From Mercenaria mercenaria (taxonomy: Eukaryota > Mollusca > Bivalvia > Venerida > Veneridae): a stretch of 64,000 bases of DNA. The DNA is taken from positions 81,275,501-81,339,500 of the forward strand of contig NC_069364.1 in the NCBI RefSeq assembly GCF_021730395.1, given 5' to 3'. The translations under genes and the position numbers were made by a program. Below, one piece after another: positions 22,640-33,829 of the stretch (within the stretch, counting starts at the first letter, position 1; every line of letters starts with the position of its first letter). The notes beneath the pieces were generated by a model. The model made no database searches. It saw only the letters and a list, made by a program, of their open reading frames with translations, and was not told where the DNA came from.

Positions 22640-22925
22640 AAAACAAGAGCACCGCAATGCAAAGCAACATAAACACAAAACAAAGTCATGTGACCTTTAT
22701 CCTCTAAGTGTGACCTTTACCTTGAAGCTAGCTATGTGCGTTGCACGTCGTCTCAATGTGGTGAACATTTGTGCCAAGTTTTTTTAAATCCTTGAAGCAG
22801 TTTAAGAGTTACACATCGCACTCGAAACAAAGTTATATGACCTTTGACCCCTAAGACGGACACACAGACAGACAGACGGTCAGACGAACACCAAAATACG
22901 TTCCTTCGGGCGTATAATAACAAAA
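22640..22925 (+). repeat. Dispersed repeat ending in GACAGACAGACGG
   Basis: Contains TGACCTTTATCCTCTAAGTG and GTTTAAGAGTTACACATCGC, then ACACACAGACAGACAGACGG and a CCTTCGGGCGTATAATA end. A second such end (CAGACAGACGGACAGACAAA) lies at 23203-23222. Confidence 0.6.
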
Positions 22926-24293
22926 AAGGAATGGAGACGCAAGATATTACGTTTTCTACAGTTTTCACAATGTTTTACCTGCTGACCTACATTTTGATCC
23001 CAGCTAACCCAGTTAAGATTTATTTTCATTTCGGACGACGACGACGATGGAATACGGATACATTGCGAACAGATAAGCTCATCTTTTCAATTTTGTCGCA
23101 GATGCGCAACTTATAATATTGAAGAACCTTTCGGGAAAGTGATATGACGCTAGGTCAAATACTTATTGCGATATGCGTAACAAAACACCTCTCTGGCGAA
23201 CAGACAGACGGACAGACAAATCCAAATCTTATCCTGTGCGGTAACATAATAAGTCAGACCTTACCATCATTATTGGAATGTTTTCCAACCACACATAAAT
23301 TAAAATTATCATGTTGAGACGGTCCCCTTGAAAAATCGATTGTCTTAGGTGTTCACAGTCCACGTAGACTTAATTCGTAAATGTCTAATACTACGATGGT
23401 GAATCGCGGACTGCTACACTACGATGGTGAAGTACGACAGTTGATTCCGAACAGTAGTTTAACAGACTGACACCATCGCACTTTCGTGTTTTGCCGTCGT
23501 ACTGTCACACATTTCCATCGTACCGTCGTACCTTCGTGCTTCCCATTTACAGGGAGTAGGCGCTGGTCCTAACGGAACACCGTAGAACCCAAGATTTAAT
23601 CGAATTCTTATAAAGTTGAATTTTTTTTTCTTCATATGATGCGCTTTCTGACAGGAGTAATTCAATCATAATCACACATTGAATTCGAACGCTAACTAAG
23701 TAAACAAAACACGAACGTTCACAGCTCATAAGTAGCCGGGATTTGATTTTTCTATTATAATTCGAATTAGAGGCCTTTATGTTATTTTCTTATATTTCAG
23801 TATATGCTAACAATAAACGTATAACTTAACGAAATCATGTCGACAATAAACTCCATAGTACAAATTTTCCGAAAACGTCCGAAACTATCAGCATGACTTT
23901 AAAAATACCACCAAATAACATCGCGTTTATTTCATTTTTCTATTATAATTCGATTTACTGTATATGTGATGTTTTTATATTTCAGTATATGCTTTCATTG
24001 AACGTATAATTTTACGATAAAATTTCGAAAATTGGTTCCATAGTACATTTTTTCCGAAATCATCCGAAACTGTAACGTAACTTTAAAAATACCACCAAAT
24101 AACATCGCATTTCAGCTCGGGGTGGGGAAAAAAATCGGTGGTACTGAAAAAAAGAACGAATTCGGTGCATACAATTTTTGTTAATCAAACGCAAGTTATT
24201 ATATTGGCGCATTTATGATTGAAATTTAAAGAAAAATTCCTAGACCCCAAAAAATGTTATACTCGAAAAACGGGCAATTTTCCAGCTTAACTC

Positions 24294-25085
24294 TACGTTA
24301 CGCTTTGTGTAAGTCTGACGCCAAGAAATGACGCCGTTAGTGGCCAAGTTAAACAGCGCACCATACAAATGTGGCTTAAAAAAGGGCCAAACGAAAAACT
24401 GGAATAAATCAGAAATATCCTCAATTTTCTTCCGTTAATTTTTCATAGATCTATCTAAAAAATTTAAAGGTCGCACTCCACCTTTATAGCTATCCACTGT
24501 GCAGCAATGTATTTGCTTCGTCTATGCCCAGTACACCTCTAGGCCATCAAAAAGTATGGATATCTCCGTTACAACAAAGCATATCGTATTGATAATTCCC
24601 ACAAGTTCGGACTGTGTAATTACAAGCAAATCGTTCGATTCAGTTTATATTCTTATTTAATATTTGTTGTTACATTTTTGAAAACCTACCACCCTACTGA
24701 ACATTTATGAGTGATCGTACAACTTTTAGCGAGAATTGTGCCATTATAAAGAAGAGAGGAACATTTATAGCCGTATATTTCCTAGGATCAAACTATTTGT
24801 TACTTTCTGACATTTGATGAATATATCATCATAAAATACAAAATAAAAATGATGAAATACTTACCGTGTACCAAAATAAGCTTGAACAGAGTTACATGTA
24901 TAACTTTCTTGGCGATATCCGGTGTCCGTTTTCCCACCGTGTATATAATTCTATTCTGCTGATATAGGAATATGGTTCTACTGGAATTCTTGTTATATGT
25001 GTAATATTCGGGTTATATATAATAATTTTCAATTTCGATACTTACAGAATGGTTAAGTCATAATAGTTATCAGAAGAATTATAAA
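24294..25085. other. Intergenic, nothing recognised
   Basis: AT-rich DNA without repeat units, long frames or RNA signals that I can name. Confidence 0.4.
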
Positions 25086-25310
25086 AGCAAACTTAGCTCA
25101 GTAGGGAGAGCACAGATCTACGGATCGCGGGGCCGTGAGTTCGATCTCCGGGCGAGGCGTATGTTCTCCGTGCCGATTTCATAAAAAACATTGTGTCTGA
25201 AATCATTCGTCCCCCACTCTGATTCATGTGGGGAAGTTGTCAGTTACTTGCGCAGAACAGGTTTGTACTGGTACAGAAAACGGCGTAACACCCCCCCCCC
25301 CCCTCCCACA
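25086..25310 (+). repeat. tRNA-derived SINE, incomplete 3' end
   Basis: Head TTAGCTCAGTAGGGAGAGCA with GTGAGTTCGATCTCCGGGCG (A and B boxes), middle CATGTGGGGAAGTTGTCAG, then GTTTGTACTGGTACAGAAAA. The copy then jumps to CGGCGTAACACCCCC, a poly-C/A tail, so about 60 bp of the usual 3' module is missing. Confidence 0.88.
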
Positions 25311-25886
25311 CACACAAAAAATACATACCAGAAAAAACATCCATTAAATAACTAACGTGTCTGTTAAAACTTTACTTAATTGTCAGTCAATGACCAATGC
25401 ATTCAATTGATACCAAAGGGACAACTAGTACACGAGAATGATTGTTTTAGATAGAAGACAATATTATGATCATGTGCACTAACATACTTTCCGTGTTTCT
25501 CGGTCTGTTGTCCATTTTTCTTTAGTACAACAGTCTCAAATTGTGGATTTTGCTATACATTTAAATGGTACAAAAGATATTTTTCACAAAACCTGGTTTA
25601 TAAATTGTTCTTTATTTTTAGTATATGTAGGTCCTTCAAATTAGTTTCCATATAAAAAGTTATTTCATGGCAGCAAATATAACATAATTTATTCAAGCTC
25701 GTCTCGACGGGACGGTATTATGATAGGATTTTGGTTTAAAAAACGAGAAAGACCAAAGCCATCAAACTCCATTGAGACAGTTTTACTTTACTTTCTGTGC
25801 GAGCAATTATAATGTAATTGAGATTGCTTTGGCAAGCTGAGAACTAGTGTCGTTTTGACCTGCCGAAAGATTTTTTTCTTTGCGAC
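25311..25886. other. Intergenic, nothing recognised
   Basis: Plain AT-rich sequence between the SINE and the next inverted-repeat element. Confidence 0.4.
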
Positions 25887-25891
25887 TTTCG

Positions 25892-26355
25892 CAGGGGTGG
25901 TATAGTACGTCATCAACAGGTGCGCGCAACACTTCCCGATGCGGCTTTTTTATGTCAAAACACCTCGATTCGGTGAGTAAACTTGCGATTATTTCATTGG
26001 TAACAAATAGATTTGGAAATGACATATAGTCTAAAGTACCCGCATGTGTCTCTAGTTTATCACTGACGTTTGCATTTTTCAAGAAAGTCTTACGTTTAAG
26101 TGAACATTCGAGCACAATGCACTTCATGGCAACACTTCCCCATTCACCACACCATATTATATCGCATAAAAAGAGTTTTCATGCATTTCTAATGACTAAA
26201 TGCCTTGACGGGTGTTCTTTTATGGCAAACAGAGGTCAGTGATACCTTAATTAATTATTGGAATCTATAGTTTCAAAGAAATCAGTAATATAAAATTTCG
26301 CCTTCCCGGTTCACCAGGTAAAACGATGCACTTCCCGGCTCACCGCCCGTGTGGC
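25892..26355. repeat. Left inverted end of the 3.55 kb element
   Basis: Pairs with 28985-29444. Shared blocks include GTGCGCGCAACACTTCCCGA, CACCTCGATTCGGTGAGTAA and AAATTTCGCCTTCCCGGTTC. Read outward on the minus strand, it is open for about 79 codons beginning MKCIVLECSLKRKTFLKNAN; the other end is open in the same frame with about 15 amino-acid differences. Confidence 0.85.
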
Positions 26356-27933
26356 ATCGTGTTTGACTTAATTATATGTAGCCTTTCAATTTATTTTGAC
26401 GCATGGTACTTCGGTTGTCATACCAACAAAACTAGTATTTAGCAATGAACGTTTATGTCAGTAAAAAGTAAAAACAGTGTTTAATTTACTTTCAAGGGCT
26501 ATATTATGACAGATTTACTCTTTCTTTTTCAGATCACAACAGAAACACCTGAGATATTCTGTTTATCAGAATTAAATTATGAAGCTAAACACTTGGGGTT
26601 CAGCAGTATGATATCCGTAGACAGATGAACATAAACTGCATATAGTAATTCATGCATTTCTCGGGAATAAAATGACACGTCAAAAAAATCAGAATTGTAG
26701 AAAGAACAATACCCGCTTGTTGAGGATGTTTGTGAAAAAGTCAGAAATGAAGACCACAAAAGTAGTCGTTGTTTGAGGTTCACTCACTGGCAATATGTGC
26801 AGACACCGTTTGAAACAGCTCACTGTTACGTGTGACCACTACCGTACAATATTTAGCCATGAACAGCTTTTGTAGACGGAGTTTAATGTGATTTTGCGTG
26901 ACTTCAAACAATTGTGATTTTTTATTGAAACATGTTTTGTTTTGTCTGTCTGTGTCACAGAGTCTTGTCAGTGTCTCTCCTTTCTTCTAAATAACATTTG
27001 ACAGATTTGATGAAAGGCAACAGCAGTATTAAACTTTGTATGAAATGTAGTTGACACTAATGCGCATAACGGGTAAAACACAACAATGTAAATATTCTTG
27101 TTATCTCTATGTTTCGGTCAATAAACGTTCACAGATTATACTACATTGTCACTTTATCAAGTTTTGTGTGTTTCTAATGAAATTTCTGAGTTATAATTAG
27201 TGTAGTTGCGCAAAACCTCAACATTTTCCAGTTTAATGGTTTCAAGAGTTATTATATTCTGATTTTTGTTGATTTTGAAGTTTAGGCAGTGCATCTTCAC
27301 TTCGCGTCTTTCTGTCGTGTCTGAATATTTCCAGTTGTTGAGAATATGTGACATAGAGATGTACACTGCTTCTTGATCGAACAAAAAAATAAAGCATACA
27401 ATGTGGACAGAATTTGTCATATATGCGATCTTAAAGAAAATTAAGGTGAATTTCATTTTTTTTAATGCTGAGTTATAAAGAATTACGTCCAAAGTTAAAG
27501 AAACGTTTTCATTATACTCGTAATTATAAGTGTGTATAAAATTTAGAATTGCTACAATCAAGTAATAAATCTACTTTGTTGATTTGTGTAAATATATAAC
27601 ATTAGCTGATAAAAGGAAGATGTTGCTATGTCTTGAAAGTGTATGTGCGTATGTTTATGTCACAACGGCTTCCACTGTGTAAGGGTTTAAATAAAAAATC
27701 AGTAAAATTTCCTATTTTAAATACTCTTTTATACAACAACATTTTCAACAACTAAACAGTTTAAGAAAAGCAAAGTAATTTACATTGCAAGTAAAATTGT
27801 TCTACCACTGTTCAAGCTCACTTCGAGTTTTAACATGTAATTGGGTGCACTAAGATTTGCAAGCAAAATCTGAACATTAGTAAAATGTTAAATCCTCAAC
27901 CGCTTTCTAGTGTAGATTCAATGTCCCATTCTA
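26356..27933. other. AT-rich interior of the 3.55 kb element
   Basis: Two minus-strand open frames (27157-27561, 134 codons; 26577-26783, 68 codons) are rich in Ile, Asn, Phe and Tyr as expected for chance frames in AT-rich DNA. They resemble no family I know. They could be real but nothing supports it. Confidence 0.35.
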
Positions 27934-28074
27934 CTAAGTGGTAATTATAATTCGGTTGTAGTCACTCTTGGTCTTTCCCTGCGCACATCTAAAACTCCTT
28001 AATAAGAACATTTCGTTGGCGCGATACAGCAATTTCTCATTTTTTTCCCGAGCAATTGTGATGATCACGTGGCC
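27934..28074 (-). CDS. Unrecognised spliced gene, last exon
   Basis: After acceptor TTTAACGTTTCAG the exon reads GHVIITIAREKNEKLLYRAN, then EMFLLRSFRCAQGKTKSDYN, and stops at 27934 after RIIITT. It starts in phase 0, exactly as the preceding exon ends. 46 codons plus stop. Charged and helix-prone in the middle (AREKNEKLLYRANEMFLLR). No family recognised; it may be part of a transposase or a host fragment captured by the element. Confidence 0.45.
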   Translation of the reverse strand, partial: GHVIITIAREKNEKLLYRANEMFLLRSFRCAQGKTKSDYNRIIITT

Positions 28075-28493
28075 CTGAAACGTTAAACAAAACTAAATAG
28101 TAGCATATCATTAAAAACTAAACTGCATTGGTGCGACTTTATACCTTTAAAAATATATTAAAAGGTTGCTACTTTAAAAATCAGCACATGATAATAATTT
28201 AACTACATAATTTTGCTTTACTTAGCATATTATCAATGCATATTCTTATTTGTCTCATCGAGTCTTGCCTTGAACTCAAGTTCGGAATCAAAGCCATCAT
28301 ACTCGACTATTTTCGATGACACGCCATAAATAGTTATCATGAAAAAATAATTAGAGTAACAAGTTAACTAATGGTTTCCAAAATACTTTCTATTTATATT
28401 ATCATGTGTCGAAGTGCCTATCTAACTATACCCCTTATTAAGGTTTATCTACTGTAACATTATTGAAATTAAATCAGTTATTTATATCCATAC

Positions 28494-28619
28494 CTTCAAA
28501 CAGCAACCGACATAGTCGTGACAAAGTTTGGTACGGAGACCTAGTTGAGCGTTGAAATCCTTGTCTGGGGTAATTCCGTTAGAGGATGTTCTCCACTTCT
28601 CAAATATTATGTCGTACAG
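28494..28619 (-). CDS. Unrecognised spliced gene, internal exon
   Basis: Acceptor CCAAAAG|CTGTAC and donor TTTGAAG|GTATGG bound 42 codons: LYDIIFEKWRTSSNGITPDK then DFNAQLGLRTKLCHDYVGCC and LK. Composition (Trp, Cys, Asp, charged residues) is unlike the AT-driven chance frames around it, and the phase-0 junction continues into the next exon without a stop. An upstream acceptor at 28747 (TTGTTATTTTAG) opens YMKDEKGNKTSSLHQWNCQY, a possible further exon whose donor I could not place. Confidence 0.45.
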
Positions 28620-28984
28620 CTTTTGGAAAATATAATATGTCAATAATGTCTTGCATGCCGATCACTCAGCAATCCTTTTTAACATATATTGACAATTCCA
28701 TTGATGCAGACTAGAAGTTTTGTTTCCTTTTTCATCTTTCATGTACCTAAAATAACAAATATAAGGACATGATAGAACATAATTATATCATACATATGCA
28801 TGTTTATAGTATACAACATATGTTCAAGATATGCCTCGTTCTTTCAATATTATCTTCAAATGCTTAAATGAAGTTTACAGACCATCTAGTGCAAGCACTC
28901 TAACAATTAGTTATTCGAATTAATAGAACTTCCAGGCAAGTGTGATCACATTTACATGAGCACCAGCCCGATGTTAGTCATGCT

Positions 28985-29444
28985 GGAAATTGGTGAGCCG
29001 GGAAGGACATCAATTCAGCTGGTGAATCGGGAAGGCGAAATTTTAGTTTACTGATTTTTCGGAAAGTTTAGATTCCAGTGAGTAATCAAGGTATCACTGA
29101 CATCTGTTTACCATAAAAGAACACCCGTCAATGCTTGGATTTATCAGAAATGCATGTAAACTCTTGTTATGCGACATAATATGGTGTGGTGAATAGGGAA
29201 GTGTTTCCATGAAGTGCATTGTGCACGAATGTTCTCTTAAACGGAAGGCTTTCTTGAAAAATGCAAACGTAAATGATAAACTAGACGCATGTGCGGGTAC
29301 TTTCGACTATATGTCATTTCCGAATCTATTAGTTATCAATGTAATAATCGCAAGTTTACTCACCGAATCGAGATGTTTTGACACAAAAAAGCCGCATCGG
29401 GAAGTGTTGCGCGCACCTGTTGATGACGTACTATACCACCCCTG
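28985..29444. repeat. Right inverted end of the 3.55 kb element
   Basis: Reverse complement of 25892-26355, with scattered substitutions. The plus-strand open frame from 29209 (MKCIVHECSLKRKAFLKNAN) is the counterpart of the one in the left end. It runs past the element into flanking DNA, so it is not a defined gene. Confidence 0.85.
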
Positions 29445-29467
29445 TTTCGAATCCTTCGTCGTTGACT

Positions 29468-29690
29468 TTTTTACCCACTTAGCTAAATAGGGGGAGCGCA
29501 GATCTACGGATCGCGGGGTCGTAAGTTTGATTCCCGGGCGGGACGTATATTCTCCGTGACGATTTGATAAAAGACAGCATTCGTCCTCCAGTACTGGTAC
29601 AGAATCCAGGAACACTGGTTAGGTTACATAAATGAAATACTAGTACTGTTGAAAAACGGCGTAAAACCCAAAACAAAAACAAAATGACTT
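29468..29690 (+). repeat. tRNA-derived SINE, shortened
   Basis: ACCCACTTAGCTAAATAGGG head with GTAAGTTTGATTCCCGGGCG, then a shortened middle, ACTGGTACAGAATCCAGGAA, GTTGAAAAACGGCGTAAAAC and a CAAAACAAAAACAAAA tail. It lies 20 bp beyond the right end of the 3.55 kb element. Confidence 0.85.
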
Positions 29691-31491
29691 GTTTACAGAC
29701 TGCCGACTTGACTATTTTATTTTCTGATGAAGACATAATGAATTGTATGCATCTTTTAACAATAATGTTACTGAATGCGTCCTATAATATATATATGTTT
29801 CCGAAAGTCCTTTCCAATTTCTACATGATTTCGGTGAACTCCTGACATCATAAATGATGCGTTATATGTTTTGGCGCACCATTTATGACTGCTAATTGGT
29901 GTCATATTGACTGCACATTCAGACCTGAATTCTTCATCATCTGTTCAAAGGAATGTGTCTTGCTAGTAAATTATGAAAGGTTGATAAATAAATGTGTAAA
30001 ATAATGAAAACCTAAGAAATGTGCATAGGTATCCTAATTTTGCAGTTTTTTCTTATTACCTTTTAAGCCAGTTTGTATGTACTTCGAAACTTTTAAAAAA
30101 CGGACTGAAACAAACTGTTTTCAGCAAAAGTAGACATGTACATATCTTTTATGTCATATTCATTACATGCAGTGACCTTGAAGTGACCTTGAAAATAATA
30201 TTGAAAAATGGTTTCTCGTTTTTACCAAATCGAAAAAATATGTATTTGTGACTGGATATTCTATTAGAGTTTATCTTCAATTTTGAAATGAATATTTCTG
30301 AAGTTTTTCAAATTAGTTGTGTTCCTCAAATGACAAGTTTCAAATCATTTATGCATTTGTGTTCCTAAAAAATTAAGTGATATAAAACACTATAAATTCT
30401 TTCAGATTATTTGTTGATTAATTTTTTGAGATTAATGTCAATGTGTGTGTAATGCTATGATTTTATATTGACAGCTTGATCAGTTATATTTCTACTCTAA
30501 TTTTCCTAATTCACCAATACATTCATGGTCATGTCACTTTACTGTATTTAAGTTAAATTCAGGGTGCGCCATTTCACATACCTCTGTATTAAAATACTTT
30601 AAAGTTGGGTCCATGTAATCAGGAAAGAAATACACTAGTGTTCATTAATTTCGAATTTTTACATGAAACATAAGCACAGGACTCACTTAAATGTCTGCAA
30701 TGGAAATTTGATTATACATTTAGCCCTTATGTGCGCCAAAACTCATACCGTAAGGATATCAATACAGAACGTAATTTGAACAAATATTTTTCTGTAATTA
30801 TGTTACATTATACTTGTTCACTTTTTAATTTCATATAAACAAGTATATCTGAAGAGAATTTCAACTATTGAAAATTATATATAGCCAGTAAGTAACATGT
30901 CTCCTTACCATAAATAAAAGAATATCGAGATATTATTTTATGATAAGAAACATAATCTGTTCTGAAAAACAACTCCCTCTGAAAATGCTCCAATGAAATT
31001 TGCTTTTTAGAAATTACGCATATGTTTTCAACATCCTGTAGAAAACGTGATCTTATCAAAGAAAACAATCTGACTAGATTTAAACTGGAATTACAGAAAT
31101 AACCCTATAAAAATATAACATATTTAAACTAAATAAAATCCTTGGCCAGTAAGAGTAGGCGAAACAAAACGAGATCTACTTTATTTCAAAGGCAGAAAAA
31201 GTTTATTTTTGAATAACTAGCCGATTAAAAAAAGACGCAATAAAATCGCTTTTGCAAAATATAAACCCAAAGAGACGCTTTCTAAATGAAATTTGTTTCT
31301 ATTTTGTGTAATTGCGCAATGGTAAACCAGATCTTCCCGTCTCAGTATGTTGAGCATAACAAACATGCCGCTGACTACCTTCTACAAAAAGCTAACCTTG
31401 TATAAATTTTACGTAAAACGTTTTTTGGTGCTTGTATTCACGACCTACTATGTCATGTGACTAAGTTAAAAATCAGATTGCTTTATGTATT
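29691..31491. other. Intergenic, nothing recognised
   Basis: About 1.8 kb of AT-rich DNA. Short frames occur, but no domain, repeat unit or RNA structure was found. Confidence 0.45.
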
Positions 31492-31778
31492 CCTTTCACA
31501 GACAACACATACCATATTTTACATTATTCATCACTAACCAGTTTGCTTACGCACTAACCTGTTACTTACTAGTTACATGACAATGATATTGTTGTCTTTT
31601 ATTTACCTAACCTGACGTCACCAACACGCATGTGCACTTTGAAATATACATTTCGCAGTAGCACACGCCATTTTGTGTTACAGTCATTTATCTGACCCTT
31701 CCTATTTTTTGGTGCCTTTGCAGGCTAGAGCCATTATCCTATCAAAGGTTTAACCCATGTCAGAAGGAAACTGTAACA
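31492..31778 (+). repeat. 5' LTR (recognisable part) of the Gypsy fossil
   Basis: Matches 36942-37254: CCTTTCACAGACAACACATA, CTTACGCACTAACCTGTTAC, GCCTTTGCAGGCTAGAGCC and the terminal GGAAACTGTAACA. The LTR ends in CA. Confidence 0.9.
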
Positions 31779-31848
31779 ATGGTGGCCAGTGTGGAGGTTT
31801 ATGTCACGGTAAGGACTTGGTAACATTAGGGGAGAGGATGTGTCAGGC

Positions 31849-31920
31849 AGCCGGTTAGCTTAGTCGGTAGAGCACTCGCCTTGTAAGTGAGAGGTCCCGG
31901 GTTCGAGCCCCGGACTGACT
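31849..31920 (+). tRNA. tRNA-Thr(TGT)-like gene inside the Gypsy fossil
   Basis: A full cloverleaf can be drawn in 72 nt: D arm GCTT...GAGC, anticodon stem CTCGC/GTGAG with loop CTTGTAA (anticodon TGT), T stem CCGGG/CCCGG with loop TTCGAGC. The acceptor is AGCCGGT against ACTGACT with one mismatch and one G-T pair. A and B box promoters (TAGCTTAGTCGGTAG, GGTTCGAGCCC) are intact. Its site about 70 bp downstream of the 5' LTR is unusual. It could be a functional tRNA gene, a pseudogene or the head of a SINE, though no SINE body follows. Confidence 0.6.
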
Positions 31921-33829
31921 GCACATTTTTCTCATCCTGTGACATTTTTTCAAGTGAAACAACTGACCTTGGTTGCACAACTCATGTCGAGCATGAGATC
32001 AAGTTAACTTATCCTACTCCTTTCAAGGATCCTTATAGGAGGATACCACCTGTGATGTATGAAGAGGTGCGTGAACACCTGAAAGAGATGCTTGATACTG
32101 GTGCGATACGGGAGTTCCATAGTCCTTTCTCTTCAAATATCGTTCTTGTTCGCAAGAAGGACAATTTTCTCCGCTTCTGTATCGAATTTCGCCGCTTGAA
32201 TGGACACACGGTACAGGATGCGTCTTCACTTCCTCGCATTGATGAGACGATAGATTGCCTCGTTAGTTCCAAGTATTTTAGTAAATTTGACCTTCTTTCA
32301 GGTTATTGGCAAGTCGCCATGAAAGAATCAGACACGCCAAAGACTGATTTTTCATGTGGGTCACTTGGATTCTTTGAATGTAACAGGATGGCGTTTGGTC
32401 TTACCAACGCCCCTGCTACATTCCAACGACTCATGGAGCGTTGCATGGGTGAACTTCATCTTAAGGAGTGCCTTATATATCTGGACGATATCCTCATTTT
32501 TTTCTGATTCATTGGACTCTCATTTCTTACATCTCGAATCTGTTTTTCAACGATTAGAACAGGCCAATCTCAAACTGAAGGGTTCTAAGTGTGACTTCTT
32601 TCAGACTAGAGTCCAGTATATAGGACACATTGTTAGTGACCGGGGTGTAGAAACTGATCCGGACAAAGTCAAAGATGTGAAGATGTGGCCTACCAACCCA
32701 GATGATGTCCGTAAAGTCTTAGGCTTAGCCGGACACTATCGTCGGTTTATTAAGGAATTTTCAAGCATTGCTAAGCCTTTGAACGATTTACTAGTAGGCC
32801 GTCAGACTAACAAAAAAGGCTAAGAAGTCAAAGACAAAAGAAACTTCCTGGGCTTTGGGACCGCAGCAACAGGAGTCTTTTGACACTTTAAAGGAGAAAC
32901 TAATCTCTTCGCCTGTTTTGGCTTATGCCGATTACTCAAAGCCATTTATACTCCACATTGACGCCAGGTATAGTGGTTTGGGAGCAGTTTTACTTCAACA
33001 GCAGAACGGCCAAGAACGTGTAATATCTTATGCTAGCCGTGGACTTCGCAACAGTGAGCGTTATTATCCAGCTCACAAATTTTTGGCTTTGAAGTGGGCT
33101 GTATGTACCAAGTTCCATGATTATCTTTATGAAAATCACACAATTGTCCGGACAGATAACAATCCGCTCACTTACGCATTAACTACTGCCAAATTGGATG
33201 CTCTTTGTCATCGTTGGCTAGCAGCACACTCCACCTATGATTTGAAACTTCAATACAAGTCCGGAAAGGTAGACTCCGATGCTGATGCCCTTTCTAGACT
33301 GCATCCTCAACAGTAGAAGTTTCTTTCGACTGATATGATCAAAGCTCTCTTACAAGCTCATTCTGTCAGTGATACTGCTGCTGTAGAATGTGTAGCAATG
33401 TTTCCTCAAGTTGTTGACAGCAACTCTAGGGATGAGATACCTATAGGAACAGGAGCATCTTCTATTAACTGGAAAGATGAACAGGCCAGTGATCCAGTTA
33501 TTCGTCAGTTATTTCTTTGGTGGAGGCAGGCCATAGATTAACTGACCGACAGCGAACACGCGAGTCAGAACCGGTTAGGAAATATCTCCTTGAATGGAAT
33601 TCCTTGTACCTAAAGGATGGGATTTTGTATCGCAAATCGTCAATGCATGGCTCGCCAGTCGCCCAACTAGCCTTACCTTCAGTTTATCACAATATGGTAT
33701 TTACAGCTCTCCATGACGAAGCCGGACATCAGGGAAGAGATCGTACTACTTCACTGATCAAGTCTAGATTCTTCTGGCCACAGATCGAGCAGTTTATCGG
33801 GCACAGGGTTCGAAACTGTCCACGATGTA

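Larger units (their letters stand above)
19372..24293. mobile_element. Second large inverted-repeat element
   Basis: AATTGTTCGTTTTTCGAGAA at 19391 faces GAAAAACGGGCAATTTTCC at 24266-24284. Further matched blocks are AGTACCACCGATTT (19524 / 24133), GGTGGTATTTTTAAAGTTAC (19600 / inverted 23905 and 24080), and CATTTACGGATTAAGTCTAC (20830 / inverted 23370). The arms cover about 19372-20915 and 23290-24293. The right arm contains an internal duplication of the GGTGGTATTTTTAAAGT block. The centre holds a 165-bp array, a SINE and GACAGAC-type repeat ends. The exact ends and the target duplication could not be fixed. No transposase seen. Confidence 0.65.
25892..29444. mobile_element. 3.55 kb element with ~460 bp inverted ends and 5-bp target duplication
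   Basis: CAGGGGTGGTATAGTACGTC begins the element and its exact inverse closes it. The inverted match continues inward to about 26350 on the left and 28990 on the right. TTTCG directly abuts both ends (25887-25891 and 29445-29449). A CAGGGG terminus suits hAT-like elements, some of which make 5-bp duplications, but no hAT transposase motif was found. The interior is strongly AT-rich and contains splice-consistent exons of an unrecognised minus-strand gene. The long ends are only moderately diverged from one another. Confidence 0.82.

Noticed and set aside
27157-27561. 134-codon minus-strand frame in the 3.55 kb element
   Set aside because: AT-driven composition and no splice or family support; kept only as a note.
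29209-29490. 93-codon frame MKCIVHECSL... as a THAP-like or other zinc-finger gene
   Set aside because: Lies in the inverted end of a transposon, has no His/Cys spacing of a THAP domain, and runs past the element border into unrelated flank.
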